From NCBI RefSeq assembly GCF_036711975.1, contig NC_091970.1, positions 12,035,501-12,099,500 on the forward strand: a stretch of DNA of 64,000 nucleotides, given 5' to 3'. Position 1 is the stretch's first letter. Each line of letters starts with the position of its first letter. The notes below the pieces were generated by a model. It searched no databases. It was not told where the DNA came from and saw only the letters and a list, made by a program, of their open reading frames with translations. A program made the translations under genes and the position numbers. This DNA is from Onthophagus taurus (lineage: Eukaryota; Arthropoda; Insecta; Coleoptera; Scarabaeidae). Below are positions 43,531 to 55,606 of the stretch, in pieces.

Positions 43531-44640
43531 GTTTTTATCCCTATAAACTCCTACAACTGTAACCAACATAAACAAGCAAACTTCCGTTTTCTTTTTAGCC
43601 GTATCTACAACATCCCACTTAACACAGATAAAATAAAGACGGAGATCAGGAATATAGTCAAAATCGGTTTAAATAACGGATTCAACGTAAAGGAGATGCA
43701 AAATATATATAATAGAGTCCACATATCCAGGATTAATAACATTATATTCCCACACTTTAAGACAAAGACTAAACATATAGGTATCCCTTTCCACCCACTA
43801 CTTGAGCAAAAACTAAAAAGAAACCTACTAAAGTTTAACATTACTACAGCTTTCTCCTCTGGTTTTAAGATTAGTAAACTGCTCATGAATAACAAACAAA
43901 AACCTAAACATGAAGAACTCAGCGGTATATATCAAATCAACTGTTCAGACTGCCCAAAAATATACATAGGGCAAACCGGTAGGAACATCTTAACCCGTTT
44001 CACAGAACACTCCTCTAAAGAAAACTCAGCTGTCTTTAAACATAAAAAAAACGTCACATAACATTCCTGCAGAAAACATAAAACTGCTGAAGAACCTTAA
44101 AAAATCGAGAGAGATGGACCTTTATGAAGAGTTACACATTAACATTAATAACAAAAAGAACATACTAATGAACGATTTCGTTGATACCAATAACAATAGA
44201 CATTTTTTGAATTTCCTGTAAAAATAAAAATAACTGCCTTTTCACACATTTTCCCGATGAATAATATCAATTTAAAAACCTGTAACTCCCGCACATGCTC
44301 AATTGCACTCCACTTTTCTTATTCTATCGTGTTTTAACCTTCGATGTGATACCTGTTTTCTTCGTAAGATTGCCGCGTTGTGATTTTATTAAGAATTAAA
44401 TATGTTTTACAAACGGTTTTGAATGTTCAATTCCATCAGACAACCTAATTTTTGACGGTAGATTACCTTTATTATATATTTTATAATTTTAACTCCAATT
44501 CTTTATGTAATACTTATATGTCATTTCCTCATGTTTTTTCTTAAATTTTAATCGTGCCAAAGAAGAAGAATTGTTAGATTCGAAACATATGTATAGCACT
44601 GATTTAATAAAGAAATTTATACATCGATTCAACTTATGAA
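43531..44640 (+). pseudogene. Penelope-like element fragment with GIY-YIG endonuclease
   Basis: Frame from about 43540 (NCNQHKQANFRFLFSRIYNI) covers the RT-endonuclease linker and the GIY-YIG domain: GIYQINCSDCPKIYIGQTGR then TRFTEH. The CxxC within the GIY-YIG segment is typical of Penelope-like enzymes. A frame break at 44060 follows KHKKNVT. The tail continues as HNIPAENIKLLKN, MDLYEELHINI, ending at about 44220. The rest is 3' noncoding with a hammerhead-like relic at 44554-44599 and AATAAAG. The reverse transcriptase part is absent. Confidence 0.88.
44554..44599 (+). ncRNA. Degraded hammerhead-like motif in the Penelope tail
   Basis: Same layout as 39255-39292: GTGC and GCAC as outer stem, a GAAT/ATTC stem with loop TGTTAG, GAAA and ACATATGT. 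The first core segment reads CAAAGAAGA instead of CTGANGA, so it cannot be active. The similarity supports a common Penelope tail. Confidence 0.45.
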
Positions 44641-44662
44641 CTTTTATTCTATTACCCCTTAA

Positions 44663-45940
44663 AGACTGTACTGGCTCTATGTGACTGTGGTTAGACCTAT
44701 GATCACATACGGAGCAGCAGCCTGGTATAGGAAAGTCTGACAGACTTCAGTTATCAGTAAACTTTCACGAATTCAACGAGTAGCTGGATTGGCAATCTCT
44801 GGTGTGATAGGCACAACGCCAACTCTAGCGATGGAGGTTCTGCTTGGCCTATCTCCTCTGCATTTGCATATAGAGAAAATGGCTAGAACAACCATTTACA
44901 GATTTAAGCAATATGCTCAAAACTGTTCCGACATGTCCTACCAATGGGCTGCGGAAGACATTATAAGCACTGATACTGTGCTATCAATGCCGTCAGATTT
45001 GGCGGTATCACTATCAGTGATTAATGCTCGATACCAGATTGTACTGCCTGAGCGGCAGTCCTAGATCGAAAATGACAATTCTCTGGTGCAGGCAGACATT
45101 TGCTTGTACACAGATGGATCAAAAGCGCCTGATGGGGTAGGAGCAGGAGTATACTGCCAGACACCTCGAATTAAGCAAGCTTACAGCCTGGGTACGTACT
45201 GTACTGTATTCCAGCCGGAAGTATTTGCTATTGACATGGGTGCTAAAATCCTTCTTGAAAGAGGGATGAAGAACATGACAGTACGAATTTTCTCAGACAG
45301 TCAAGCCGCTCTCCAGGCGCTGCAAGCCGTGAAAACGGTGTCGGCTCTGGTTAATGATTGTAAGAGAACATTAAACACACTGAGTTGTGATAACAGGGTC
45401 CCGGGTCACTCTGGGGTTGCTGGCAAAGAAGCGGCAGATAAGCTAGCACGAGATGGCAGCGCTGAAGCGTTTGTGGGGCCGGAACCAGCAGTTGGTGTAT
45501 CATTTGCGATGGCCAAATATAGGATTGGACTGTGGGCTGAAGAGAGACTTCGCCTACTGTTGACTAGTTCTCCTAGAATGATACATGCTAAGGTGTTTAT
45601 TAACATCGCCACTGTCAAACCCGGGATTATTTTAGGACTTGCTAGTAGTAGCATAAAAGTTCTAATGGGTGTTTTTACTGGGCACTGACGATTAAAAGCA
45701 CACCTCAACTTGTTGGGTTTAGCCGACGATGTTGAATGCCGACTATGTGCGGAGGAAGCAGAGACGGTTGAGCATGTTTTTTTGCCACTACGCTGCCGTT
45801 AACCGTATCAGATTGTCGATTTTTGGGTCGCAGTTTATCTCCTCAAAAGATCTGAATGACCTTTCGCCGAGCAAGGTATTAATGTTCGTTAAGAGCATTG
45901 GACTGCACGATGAAATTTGATAACCATATCTATCGGGGTA
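44663..45940 (+). pseudogene. Retro C: RT end, RNase H and C-terminal zinc knuckle
   Basis: Resumes with WLYVTVVRPMITYGAAAW, TGA after WYRKV, then GVIGTTPTLAMEVLLGL. An RNase H domain (45086-45688) keeps all four acidic positions: LYTDGSKAPDG, QPEVFAID, RIFSDSQAAL and HSGVAGKEAAD. About ten residues before HSG appear deleted. After a TGA at 45686 the C-terminal knuckle ECRLCAEEAETVEHVF is recognisable, followed by broken frames. RNase H downstream of an APE-type RT places it among R1/LOA/I-like LINEs. The exact clade is not determined. Confidence 0.87.
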
Positions 45941-46022
45941 CAATAGATCCTTAGGGTCGCGGTGCAAGGTTGGTTGGTCCGCCTACCCGATATGTATTCT
46001 ATGTAATGTAATGTAATGTAAT

Positions 46023-46981
46023 GGGATGTAAAAGATGTAAAATGAGACACTAAAGACCACTAAGTAATAAAATATGGGGGGTGCCATTTAAAAAAATTAA
46101 GTTATGGTACTTCCAAGTTTCGAAAAGGTAACGTGCCATAGTAAAGTGACCAAACGCTCTAAACAGCCGTACTCGGCACCAAAACATACTCCATCATGTT
46201 GCTTAAGCATATTCTGAATCCTAAATTGATATCCCAAATATCGAGTGTTCTCTGATTTTTTTACAAATGTCTGCTGGAGCAGATTTTTCTAGCAAAATTC
46301 GAATAACTCGAGAGTTATTCATAAACCTTGAAAACACACAAATCCAAGTATACTGAGGGAAATATATTCTTGAACGAAGATTATTATTCTTGGCACAAGC
46401 TTATCATATTCTTGTACATCCACAAGAAGATCATTTTGTGAAGTGAAGAAAAACCACATATTCTCGAAAAGTATACAAATATTCTTGAGAATCAAGAAAA
46501 CGAATTTTTAGTGAAAGTAAATTAATCATCTTGAAAAAGAGTATCTTACTGTTTCGTTAACAATCCCATTTTCGTATCGAGAATAAATTTCTTATGTCAG
46601 GAATAACGTATCTTTCTTTTTAGAAAAACTTATTCATTGAGTATTATAAATTATTGACGCAGGAATGAATTTTTTGATACAAAGAATTGATATTCTTCGA
46701 TGCTAAGAATATGAGATAATATTTCTATTCTTAAAACAAAAAAATATTTTTGTTTTAAGAGTATCTTATACTTGTTTCTAAGAAATACATTTTTCTTGAC
46801 AATCAAGAATAATTTCCCTCAGTGTAGGTGGCGAGTTCCGGTATAACTGGAAGTGCTAGAAATCTGAAAATATTTTAGTCGAAGAGAACGTAATTGATAA
46901 TACTTAAGTCTGAATTTTCAAATTTTTGTTTTGGCCAGAACCCTGTAAAGTTCTAATGGACGATCGTCGTGGATGACCCTG
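46023..46981. mobile_element. Right-end copy of the palindromic element seen at 28.3-30.1 kb
   Basis: Matches 29560-30111 (GGATGTAAAAGATGTAAAATG-like start, CATACTCCATCATGTTGCTT, ATTTTTCTAG, GAAGTGCTAGAAATCTGAAA, CCCTGTATAG). The left half was lost where retro C inserted. A short element interrupts it at 46352-46824. Confidence 0.88.
46352..46824. mobile_element. MITE with ACTGAGGGAAAT ends
   Basis: The left end is ACTGAGGGAAATATATTCTT and the right end is the inverse of ACTGAGGGAAATTATTCTTG, with TA-rich flanks. About 470 bp, rich in TTCTTG/CAAGAA words on both strands, no coding sequence. It interrupts an otherwise continuous match to the 28.3-30.1 kb element, although ~35 host bases are missing at the junction. 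Confidence 0.82.
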
Positions 46982-46984
46982 TAT

Positions 46985-47238
46985 AGTTGTCACTTTTCAC
47001 GTTTTATTTTTCATAAACTTTTTACATCTCCAATTTATTGTTATAAATGTTTTATGGTTTCATTTATGTTATTTCCTTAAGAAACATAATTTGTAAGTAA
47101 TTAACTTTTATTGTAAGATTGTTATTTTTAGTTGCTTTTGTATTTTAGTTATACTCTGATAAAAAGATCGTTTCACGAATAATTTTTTAATATTATTATC
47201 AATTACGATCGATTAATTTCTTTTATTTATAATTATTA
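46985..47238 (+). repeat. Inverted copy of the Penelope-type terminal block
   Basis: Inverse of 40680-40997: CACTTTTCACGTTTTATTTT, CATCTCCAATTTATTGTTAT, TTTGTAAGTAATTAACTTTT, and CAATTACGATCGATTAATTT are shared. It is shorter by internal deletion. Confidence 0.85.
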
Positions 47239-48740
47239 CATCTTCCATTATTACTGGAGATTGAGTTACGCGAGCAAACCAAAAAGTATTATTTAATTCA
47301 TTTCTGCACCCAAACAAATAATTCGTTATAGCAATGTGAATGGTCATCAAAATCAGTCGAATGCACAAATTATTGACGCAATGTAGGTACCTATATTTTT
47401 TTGTCTGCAGTACAATAAACTTAATCATAATTTTTTTCATCGAGCGGTTTCGAAGATAGTAAAAATTCGTTGAAACAATAATTTTTGTAACGTCATGTTC
47501 AATAAATCGGATTTCGTAGTATTAAGAAACGCGTTATCTAATCATAAAAAGACGGTTACAATTTTTTCATTGTATTGATGAAAATTTCATTGTGACGATA
47601 GATAACTTTATGTAATATTAACAATTTAAAAACTTAATGTACTATGGTTTAATTAAATTGTTTTGGAGATAACGTCACTCGTTCGCGAAATTCAAGTAGG
47701 TTTTGATTTGATTTTTTCATTTCCGTTCACCGACCTAATCGGGATCTGGAGTCAAACGGGACGTGGTTCGATCAAGGTCTAAAAAGATCTTTTAGGTTTA
47801 TTCTAGTTTTTTTATTATTGAATTATTATTATTATTATTATTATGTTCCACCATTTATTCTTATATTCAACGTTTAACGTTTCATTATTCGTTTTACAGG
47901 AGTCTCACGTAATTACTTAGTTCATTAGAACTTTTTTAGGTTCCACTATTCGAGGTTTGAATTTTGGTAACATTCCAAATTTTCGATCTAAAATACTTTC
48001 AAGATGGCCGTTATTTTAAATTGAAATAGTTTTTATTACACCTTTTACTTGAATCTACATATATCTGAGAATCTGGAATACTCACATAGCATTACAATTA
48101 ATGGAGCCGTTAAAATGTTTTCGATTTGCGTGGTTTTTATCTACAAAGATTGCTAAACACTTGATAACAATCACTTTCAACACATCGATAGAGCGAATCA
48201 GAATTTAAATAGTGATTTCTTTTAAAATGGAAAATAAGCAACTTAGTGCATTAATTTTTTTTTCCGTCGACTGTGTATTTATATGATTTATAAATGTATA
48301 CAAAATCATTCATTAATGACACCTATTAATAAACGATTTTCTATTAATAAACGATTTTAAGAAAGTCCGACCGAACTAAATAGTAGTCAATTTAATAAAT
48401 ATTCTCCAATGAAATTTGTAATACCGACCCAACCGACCACTATATCTATTCGGTAAGACCATAGATAACTTATATAGATGTGACATTTACGTAAAATTTT
48501 TGTACACAGCACCAGCGCTCCGAACGGCTCGGACCAATACTAATATTAAATAGCGGGTAACGTGATAAATCTTAAATATAAAATTTTCTAATTTTGTTGT
48601 GTGGAATTAAATAAAAAAAATAAAGACATTTGTGGATTTTAATAATCTTTTTATTAAAATTATTATCATAACCATAAAGTCTTATTTTAATATAAAAGAA
48701 CAATAACTATAAACTATGTGTAATAATCTAATGATTAATG
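47239..48740. other. No gene recognised
   Basis: AT-rich sequence with an (ATT)n microsatellite at about 47821-47844. CATCGAGCGGTTTCGAAGAT near 47440 echoes ATCGAGCGGTTGCGAAGAT near 27548, so a decayed interspersed repeat is shared. No reading frame of interest. Confidence 0.5.
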
Positions 48741-48951
48741 ATACACTGTTAAAAATTTTACGAAGTGATTTAACTCTTTCGATATAAGATGAAATATTAC
48801 CGCGAAAAAGTGGTAAATTTAACTAAATTCTAATAGGTTTGAAATCTGTTTCTAATAGGTTCAACACATTTGAATGTCAAAATAACTTTGTTAAAAGATG
48901 TTAAAAATACGGTGTTAATCTGTTTATTCCTCACAGTGTAATTTTACACTT
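48741..48951. repeat. Possible small MITE with TACACTG ends
   Basis: TACACTGTTAAAAAT on the left and the inverse of TACACTGTGAGGAATA on the right enclose 200 bp with ACGGTGTTAA words. The ends match over only 7-8 bases, so the call is weak. Confidence 0.35.
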
Positions 48952-50030
48952 TATAACACCTTATACCCCTTTCCATTTTGTAGCATTAAATGTAATGCCA
49001 ATATTTTGTCTCAAGTGTATAACGCCTCCCCTGCAACCTTCTTCCTTCGTTGTCATATTGGCTCAAAAAAAAGGATTGTTTTAGTCTGTCTAAACTTGAA
49101 ATTGACTGCTTAAAAAGTTGTCTCTTTGGTAATAATTTTCTTTTATTTCTTTAGGATGTTATACTCTGGCGCTGGAATTTCCTCTTATACATCACTGCTT
49201 TCCTGTATAAATGTTGGGCTTTTATTTATTTATTTATTTTACTTCCGACATTACAGGGTTGCCCCTAATTACAAATTTCAGAACTTAAGTCTACTAGTAC
49301 ATAATATAACCAACAAAAATAACAAAACAACCAAGATCAAGCATAAATGTTAATTAACCCATCACAGAACGCGCGGAGGATATATTGAACCAAAACATTA
49401 AAAAATGAATAGAATTACATCACAAATTACAGAATTCAATGACAAAAATCAAGTTTGGCTACTGGGTGGCTGCAGCACTTATTAAAGGTGTCAAATGTTG
49501 TTTAAACGATCTAATACCAATGCCAAACAGAGGTATGAAGGAAGAAGCCGACAGTGTGTTGTACAGGGTGTCCCAATTTCGATGTCCGCATAGGCTATCT
49601 CCGAAACTAAAAGAGATAGGAAAAAAAGTAGCTTACATGTCATGATCTCGTTTTTCGAGGAAATGCTAATGCCGAAAACTCCGAACAGCTATCGTCTTTT
49701 GTTTTCGCCCTATCGGCAAAAACTGAAAATTTTGCGAAAACGACAATAGCGAATATCTCACTTATTATCAAAGATGGAGTATTATAAATAAAACATTATA
49801 TGGGCAACTTTTTACGAAGAACGCAGTGGCGTAGGTAGAATTTTTTTCCCATCTTTTATTTTCGAGATTTTAGACGTAACTTTATTTTTTAAATGGAAAC
49901 CATAGTTGGCTATGACTTAAAATAATTTTTTATTTTCTTCTGATAACAAATATATATAGTTTGTGGGGTATATTTCTTATAGTTATTGAATAATTAATAA
50001 AAATTCATTTTGTTCCATCTAAATCTAAGG

Positions 50031-50172
50031 CACGCAACTTTTGTAACAAAAGGATACGATTTCCCCCCTCCACTTGTTCTCAGTGGCTTCCTAGAAAACA
50101 AATCCAGAAAACTAGCCAATGAGAACAAGTGGAGGGGGGAAATCGTATCGTTTTGTTACAAAAGTTTCGTGC
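50031..50172. repeat. Hairpin MITE, arms about 55 bp
   Basis: GCACGCAACTTTTGTAACAAAA...CCCCCCTCCACTTGTTCTC pairs with GAGAACAAGTGGAGGGGGG...TTTTGTTACAAAAGTTTCGTGC after a loop of about 35 bases. No coding sequence. Confidence 0.85.
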
Positions 50173-50340
50173 CCTAGTGATAATCATACATACTATGATG
50201 GAATATAATGTATCAATTTTTTTTGTTCTTTCTAAAACTATTGTATGTATTTAAAACTTAATGTTGTTATGGTGATAACCATACTATGAGGGAAAGCATT
50301 GTTTCCAATTATTGGCAAAGTTTGTAGCAAGGACAGTAGA

Positions 50341-50649
50341 ATCTAACAGGACTGCTACATCCATTGTATTTTTGTACTCGACTACGGGTTGGTTGCCCGC
50401 ACTCTACGTCACACTATTTGCCACGCCTGGTAGATAACTGTCTATATTTTTAGAGGTTATATGATAGACATTAATACGTCTAAAAACATAAAACTTCAAA
50501 ACTAATATGAATACGTCTAGGATATAACCTCTAAAAACACACAGCAAACGCATAGACCATAACAACAGCTGGGCGTGGAAAATGGTGTGACGTAGTTTGC
50601 GGGTAGGCTGTCACAACAATGGATGTAGCAGTCCTGTTTGATTCTATTG
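50341..50649. mobile_element. Small inverted-repeat element, 0.3 kb
   Basis: The ends GAATCTAACAGGACTGCTAC and the inverse of GAATCAAACAGGACTGCTAC extend through ATCCATTGT. The interior has a second inverted pair (TTTTTAGAGGTTATATG against TATAACCTCTAAAAA). It lies inside the decayed transposase. Confidence 0.82.
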
Positions 50650-50669
50650 TCCTTGAGTTTGTAGTAGTA

Positions 50670-51248
50670 TTTAAAAATTCACTAACAACTCTGGCATTAT
50701 GTGCTGGTGCTCCGTCATATTGAAAATATATCATTTATATTATCATTAAGTTTTTATGGTAGATACTATATGTCAAAATTCTATTATCTAAAAGGGCACA
50801 CCATATATTGAACCCCAATCTTTTTTGAATACTCAGAGACTTCATCGGTCCAGATAATATTTTGAACAAACAGCAGATTATTTAATTTTTTTAAATATCA
50901 TCTACAAAATTCTAATCTTCGATTGACATCTCCGGCACGTAAATAATGAGTTAGTCCCGCTTTGTATGGTTTATACTTATTTTTCTTTCATATTCGGGAG
51001 CAGCGGCTTTTGGGTCAAACGTCTTGTTGCAATTTCTCCTGCAGGTCATTTTGGTATCTTTTTGTATGTGGTTTGGGGAAGGACCAAATATCTATTAAAT
51101 TTTCTGCTAACCGGCTGAAGGTTCTTACGTGCGGTTGTCTTCTTTCCGGATATCTTGTGAAATACAATTCTGCGGCTAACGTCGCATTCTTATCTGATAA
51201 CATATAACATTCCATCATGTTACATTTTTCATAATTTTCGAAATTCAT
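50670..51248 (-). pseudogene. Remnants of a mariner-like transposase
   Basis: The N-terminus at 51248-51015 reads MNFENYEKCNMMECYMLSDK, then AAELYFTRYPERRQPHVRTF, the same HTH pattern as in the DD41D copies at 7.3 and 10.4 kb. After heavy decay (about 50990-50740) the middle catalytic motif appears as YFQYDGAPAHNARVVSEFLN (50734-50675). The first and third catalytic motifs and the C-terminus are not found. Parts have been replaced by a hairpin element and by arm duplication. It belongs to the same broad family but is far older than its neighbours. Confidence 0.72.
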
Positions 51249-54200
51249 TGTAAAGTTTTATTCAGTTTTGTTATACTTTGACACTTAACATGCTGGTGCA
51301 TCGTACCAGCACATAATGCCAGAGTTGTTATCGAATTTTTAAATACAAACTTTGACAATTATTTGATACATTATGTTCCATCATAGTATGCATGGTAATC
51401 ACCATAGCAACATTAACTTTTAAATACATACATTAGTTTTAGATAGAACAAAATGAATTTTTGTTAATTATTCAATAAGTATAAGAAATATACCCCACAA
51501 ACTATATATATTTGTTATCAGAAGAAAATAACAAATTATTTTAAGTCATAGCCAACTATGGTTTCCATTTAAAAAAATAAAGTTACGTCTAAAATCTCGA
51601 AAATAAAAGATGGGAAAAAAATTCTACCTACGCCACTGAATTCTTCGTAAAAAGTTGCCCATATAATGTTTTATTTATAATACTCCATCTATGATAATAA
51701 GTGAGATATTCGCGATTGTCGTTTTTGCAAAATTTTCAGTTTTTGCCGATAGGGCGAAAACAAAAGACGATAGCTGTTCGGAGTTTTCGGCATTAGCATT
51801 TTCTCGAAAAACGAGATCATGACATGTAAGCTACTTTTTTTCTATCTCTTTTAGTTTCAGAGATAGCCTATGCGGACATCGAAATTGGGACACCCTGTAC
51901 AGTGAAAGGATTCTAATAAGAGGAGAATTTCGTCTCAGTTCAGTTGAAAACCGAGGAATATAGAAAAGATTCTTTAGCCTACCACAATATGCAGGCGCAT
52001 AGAAACCAACATTTTCTAATATTAATGGAGCATTTACACTATTATTCAACATTTTATACAGAAAACAGAGTGATATAATTTTTCTTCTGAGAGACAACCT
52101 GGTGATCTTAAATAATTTGCGTGCAAATTCGTACGATCTAAAACCAATGAAAACACGGAATTTTTTGTAGTAGAGATACCTAATGAATTTATTTTGAATA
52201 GTTTCTATTAAATTAGAATAAAGAATTGACCCGGGATTCCATACTATTACCGCATATTCCAGCTTAGATCGCACTAAAGAATTGAACAGTAATTGCAGCG
52301 TCTGTAAATTTGAGAAACTGTACCCATTTCTAATGACAAATCCTAAGAGACGCAAAGCTGTGGTTGCTGTGGCTTTAATATGTTCAGCAAAGCATAAACC
52401 AGGCGAAAACAACACACCCAAGTCTCTCTTTTTAACAACACACCTCAAATTCACATTATTTATTTTATATACAAATTCTATCGGCCTCTTCCTCAATGTA
52501 TACGTCATTGACTCACATTTAGACACATTAAAATGGAGCTTGTTGAGCCGACACCAATTAAATACGTTATCTAAATCAGACTGTAAGGACCGGCAGTCAG
52601 TTAAGTCGTGTACAGTTGTGAATATCTTCAGATCGTCCGCAAAGAGTAAGCATCTGGTTGAGTTAATTACCAGGGGCAAATCATTTATAAATAACAAAAA
52701 TAACAAAGGTCCCAGATCCCCAACATATCTGATACTGCGTTTTTATAAGAGACGTAATAAAATCTGTTGGACAAATATGAAACAAAAAAATTAAGAGTAG
52801 AATAAGAAAACCCGTGTTGTGCCAGCTTGTGCAAAAGCGTATCATGATCCACCCTATCGAACGCTTTTGCAAAATCCGTGTAGATAACATCCACTTGAGC
52901 TCTATCATCCAATGCTTTGGAAACGTAATCCGTAAGGATAGTTAAGTTGGTCTCCACAGAGCGACCAGGAATAAATCCATGCTGATTAACATTCAACGAA
53001 AGTTTTACTTGATTGAAAATCCTGCGATAAATCAATTGTTCGAAAAGTTTAGCAAAACAGGAGATTACCGATATAGGTCTATAATTTCCTACATCACCAG
53101 AGGGGCCAGATTTGTGAATCGGAGTCACTCTTGCGACCTTCCAAACATTTGGAAATGTATTCGTCACAAGTGATAAATTAAAAATTATGTATAATGGCAT
53201 TACAAAGGCGTCTTTGCAGCCCTTCACAATGTAAGAGGGAATACCATCTGGTCCCTCTGTACGTTTAGATTTAAGCTTATTTATGGCATCACCAATTTCA
53301 TTCATTGAGAAGGATTCCAAGTTGAACAAATCGAATGAGTTATTGTTGATAATGTCATCATAGAACGAAAGAGAATAATTCGACGTTGAACCATAAACGG
53401 ACTTAAAATGATTTGCAAAAGCAGATGCGATATCTTCGCTAGAAGCAAGAGGGACTCCGTCGGAACAAAACTGACTCTGGTTAAAGTTATCCCTTTTGCT
53501 ACCAATAAAATTCCAAAATGCCTTCGGATCAGCTACAATATTATTTTCAACATCTCGTGTATAATTATTGTAAGCTATTGCAGTGTCCCGCTTGACCCTG
53601 GCCCTCAGTTCTCTGTATTTATCCAAATGGTACGTGGAATCTTTTCTGTGTTTAAAATGGAAATTCTTAGCCTTAATATCTTTTATTATACATTGATTAA
53701 ACCACACTGGATATTTACGAGCCCCAACCTGCTTTTTCGGGACACAATCAGCTAAGATATCATATAGAATATCATAAAATACAGCAACTGCATCATCCAC
53801 ATTATCATACGTACTCAAAAAAGAAAAATCCGTATCAGTTAAACGTCGATATAAAAGCATGAAATCCGCATTCTTATAGTCCTTCATGTAATGTGTTGGT
53901 AAAGTTAATTTATTTGCCGGTTTGCAAGATAATTTGATTTCTAGACAAGGGTGGTAAAGATCTTCCACCACAAATGGCAAGTCAAAAAGGCCAACATCAA
54001 GCGCAACATCTGACAAAACTAAATCCAATGTTTTTCCCTGTATGTTTGTTACACTGTTGTGCGAGTTGCAATTACAAAAACTAAGAAAGTCGCCAATTAC
54101 ATTGTATTTCACACTGTTGACAGCAAAAAAATCAAAGCCGGACTCGTTCACCAAAGGCAAATTAAAATCACCTAGAATTATAAACTTGGCATCATGCGAC

Positions 54201-54928
54201 ATATATAAATTACTCATAAGCTCGGCAAACTCCTGATACACCTCCACACCGCTAGCTGGCCTAATGTAAACCACCACAAAGATAATAGAAATATTAAAGA
54301 AATGCGTCCTGGCCGCAACAATCTCCAAACCAGTATCCAACGGAATCTGAGATGATAAAAATTTTGAGCTAATAGCCAGCAGTACACCGCCACCCAGTGA
54401 ACCATACCTACGATCAATTCTGTATACATTGTATCGAGAATCAATTACTTCAGCATTATAAATTGACTCATTTAACCAAGTCTCGGTAAGACAAATAGCT
54501 GAAAAATTGTGATTAAGCACATTTAATAAGAAAGAAGTTGTTTTAGATCGCAATCCCCGCACATTCTGATAATAAATCAACAATTGTTTCATTAAATGAA
54601 AATTAATTAAACGATACGATCAAAATAAAACAAAAATACTGTTGGTTTAAAAAATATGAACTATATAGTAGTAGAAAAGAAAAAAAAACTACAGTAGTAA
54701 AAAATAATAACAAATTTGTAACAATATAAAGAAAACAATTATTATGTGAAAATAATAATAAGTTGTACAGTATTCACTCCGCAAAAAGTAGAAAAGAAAA
54801 AAGAAGAAAAACTATTCATAAGTTTAGCAAGATCAATCTCACTTATAAAAGTATTACAGACCTACAGAAAGTAATGAATACAACATTATGTTCATTATAA
54901 AAAAAAGAACAAACAAATAGAATATCGA

Positions 54929-55606
54929 TTACAATAATTTATCTAAATCACCTAAACTTGATATTCCAATCTTCTTACCATTAAGACGAGCAAAAATTCT
55001 ACCATCAGAGGTCCATACAGATTTTATATCTAATTTGGTGACCGCCTTTTGATATAATTTATATCGAGTCGCCGTAAGGTCTTCTGTAACTCGAACGCGG
55101 GACCCCTTTAGCAACTTCCGCTTTTGAAGAATCAATTGTCGATCTTTATAGAAAACAAAACGCACGATTACGCTTTGTTTACCATTTACCAGCTTTCCAA
55201 CATGATGACATCGATCGATATTAATAGTGTCAATGGGGACTTCTAATTTTTCATTAAAAAGACGTAGAACATTAGTTTTCACTTCATTATTCGGACAGTG
55301 GTCCATACCGCTAATTCTTACCGACGTACGTCGGGAGTACTGCTCCAAAGCATCGCAACGTTCGACTGTTTCTTCGTTCCGATCCTCCAGTTCAACAACC
55401 AATCGTTCGAGTCTCTTGTTATCCTCCTTTAACTCAGTTACGCACTCTTCAAGTTTGGCAATTTTTTCTTTGAAAACTCGATCCACCTCTTTTGCAATAT
55501 TTTCACTTAATAAACGCAAAAATGTTTGGTCATTTATAATCTCTAACATGCAGGATTTAATAATATCCTTCTTCTCAGAGGCGAATCGAGTTCTATCACC
55601 TGCCAT
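54929..55606 (-). CDS. Retro D ORF1 (coiled coil plus RRM-like nucleic-acid-binding protein)
   Basis: ATG at 55604-55606 gives 225 residues, open to the end. Residues about 30-95 are a heptad-rich, charged coiled coil (VFKEKIAKLEECVTELKEDN, then LVVELEDRNEE), likely for multimerisation. Residues about 95-170 form an RRM-like block beginning SRRTSVRISGMDH and containing NIDRCHHVGK and VIVRFVFYKDR. A basic C-terminal region has SRVRVTEDLT and VWTSDGRIFARLNGKKIG. This layout parallels L1-type ORF1 proteins, which coat the element RNA and act as chaperones in the RNP. No stop or frameshift is visible, so it is one of the few intact frames in the window. It ends about 335 bases before the ORF2 start. 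Confidence 0.82.
   Translation of the reverse strand: MAGDRTRFASEKKDIIKSCMLEIINDQTFLRLLSENIAKEVDRVFKEKIAKLEECVTELKEDNKRLERLVVELEDRNEETVERCDALEQYSRRTSVRISGMDHCPNNEVKTNVLRLFNEKLEVPIDTINIDRCHHVGKLVNGKQSVIVRFVFYKDRQLILQKRKLLKGSRVRVTEDLTATRYKLYQKAVTKLDIKSVWTSDGRIFARLNGKKIGISSLGDLDKLL

Larger units (their letters stand above)
43032..46022 (+). mobile_element. 5'-truncated LINE with RNase H (retro C), interrupted by a Penelope fragment
   Basis: LINE coding pieces at 43032-43530 and 44663-45940 share strand and order. They are separated by a Penelope-like GIY-YIG fragment and its tail (about 43531-44640). The element ends in the short-repeat tail (ATGTA)n at about 45995-46022. There it joins mid-way into a truncated palindromic mariner element, fixing its 3' border. 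Confidence 0.8.
49564..51897 (-). mobile_element. Palindromic mariner-like element in retro D
   Basis: The ends are CAGGGTGTCCCAATTTCGAT and its inverse, flanked by TA. The arms pair for several hundred bases (CATGTCATGATCTCGTTTTT, GACGATAGCTGTTCGG...). Decayed transposase remains between them on the minus strand, and the inverted arm also carries a reversed copy of one transposase segment (AHNARVV.EFLN at about 51320 plus and about 50690 minus). Two small hairpin elements are nested inside (50031-50172, 50341-50649). Confidence 0.9.
49459..54592 (-). pseudogene. Retro D ORF2: APE endonuclease and reverse transcriptase
   Basis: Starts MKQLLIYYQNVRGLRSKT. The endonuclease (about residues 1-220) has ICLTETWL, FIILGDFNLP and a DLYHPCLEI segment in place of the usual SDH. 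The RT (from about residue 420) has PDGIPSYIVKG, NYRPISVISCFAKLFEQLI, QHGFIPGRS and VIYTDFAKAFDRVDH. Near 52700 a deletion removes the GVPQGS loop and shifts the frame. The second frame (from 52706) has LFADDLKIF and the thumb. After LIRILSL the mariner element intervenes, and the last codons (SASSFIPLFGIGIRSFKQHL) lie at 49459-49563. Removing the insert with one TA restores the frame. Frameshift and insertion make it inactive, but catalytic residues are preserved. Confidence 0.92.

Noticed and set aside
43261..44061. Single 266-codon RT plus GIY-YIG gene
   Set aside because: Two unrelated retroelement pieces joined by insertion; the RT lacks its central palm segment and has a mutated catalytic box.
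45406..45708. Minus-strand 100-codon frame
   Set aside because: Antisense of the RNase H domain of retro C.
52282..52794. Plus-strand 170-codon frame
   Set aside because: Antisense of the reverse transcriptase of retro D.
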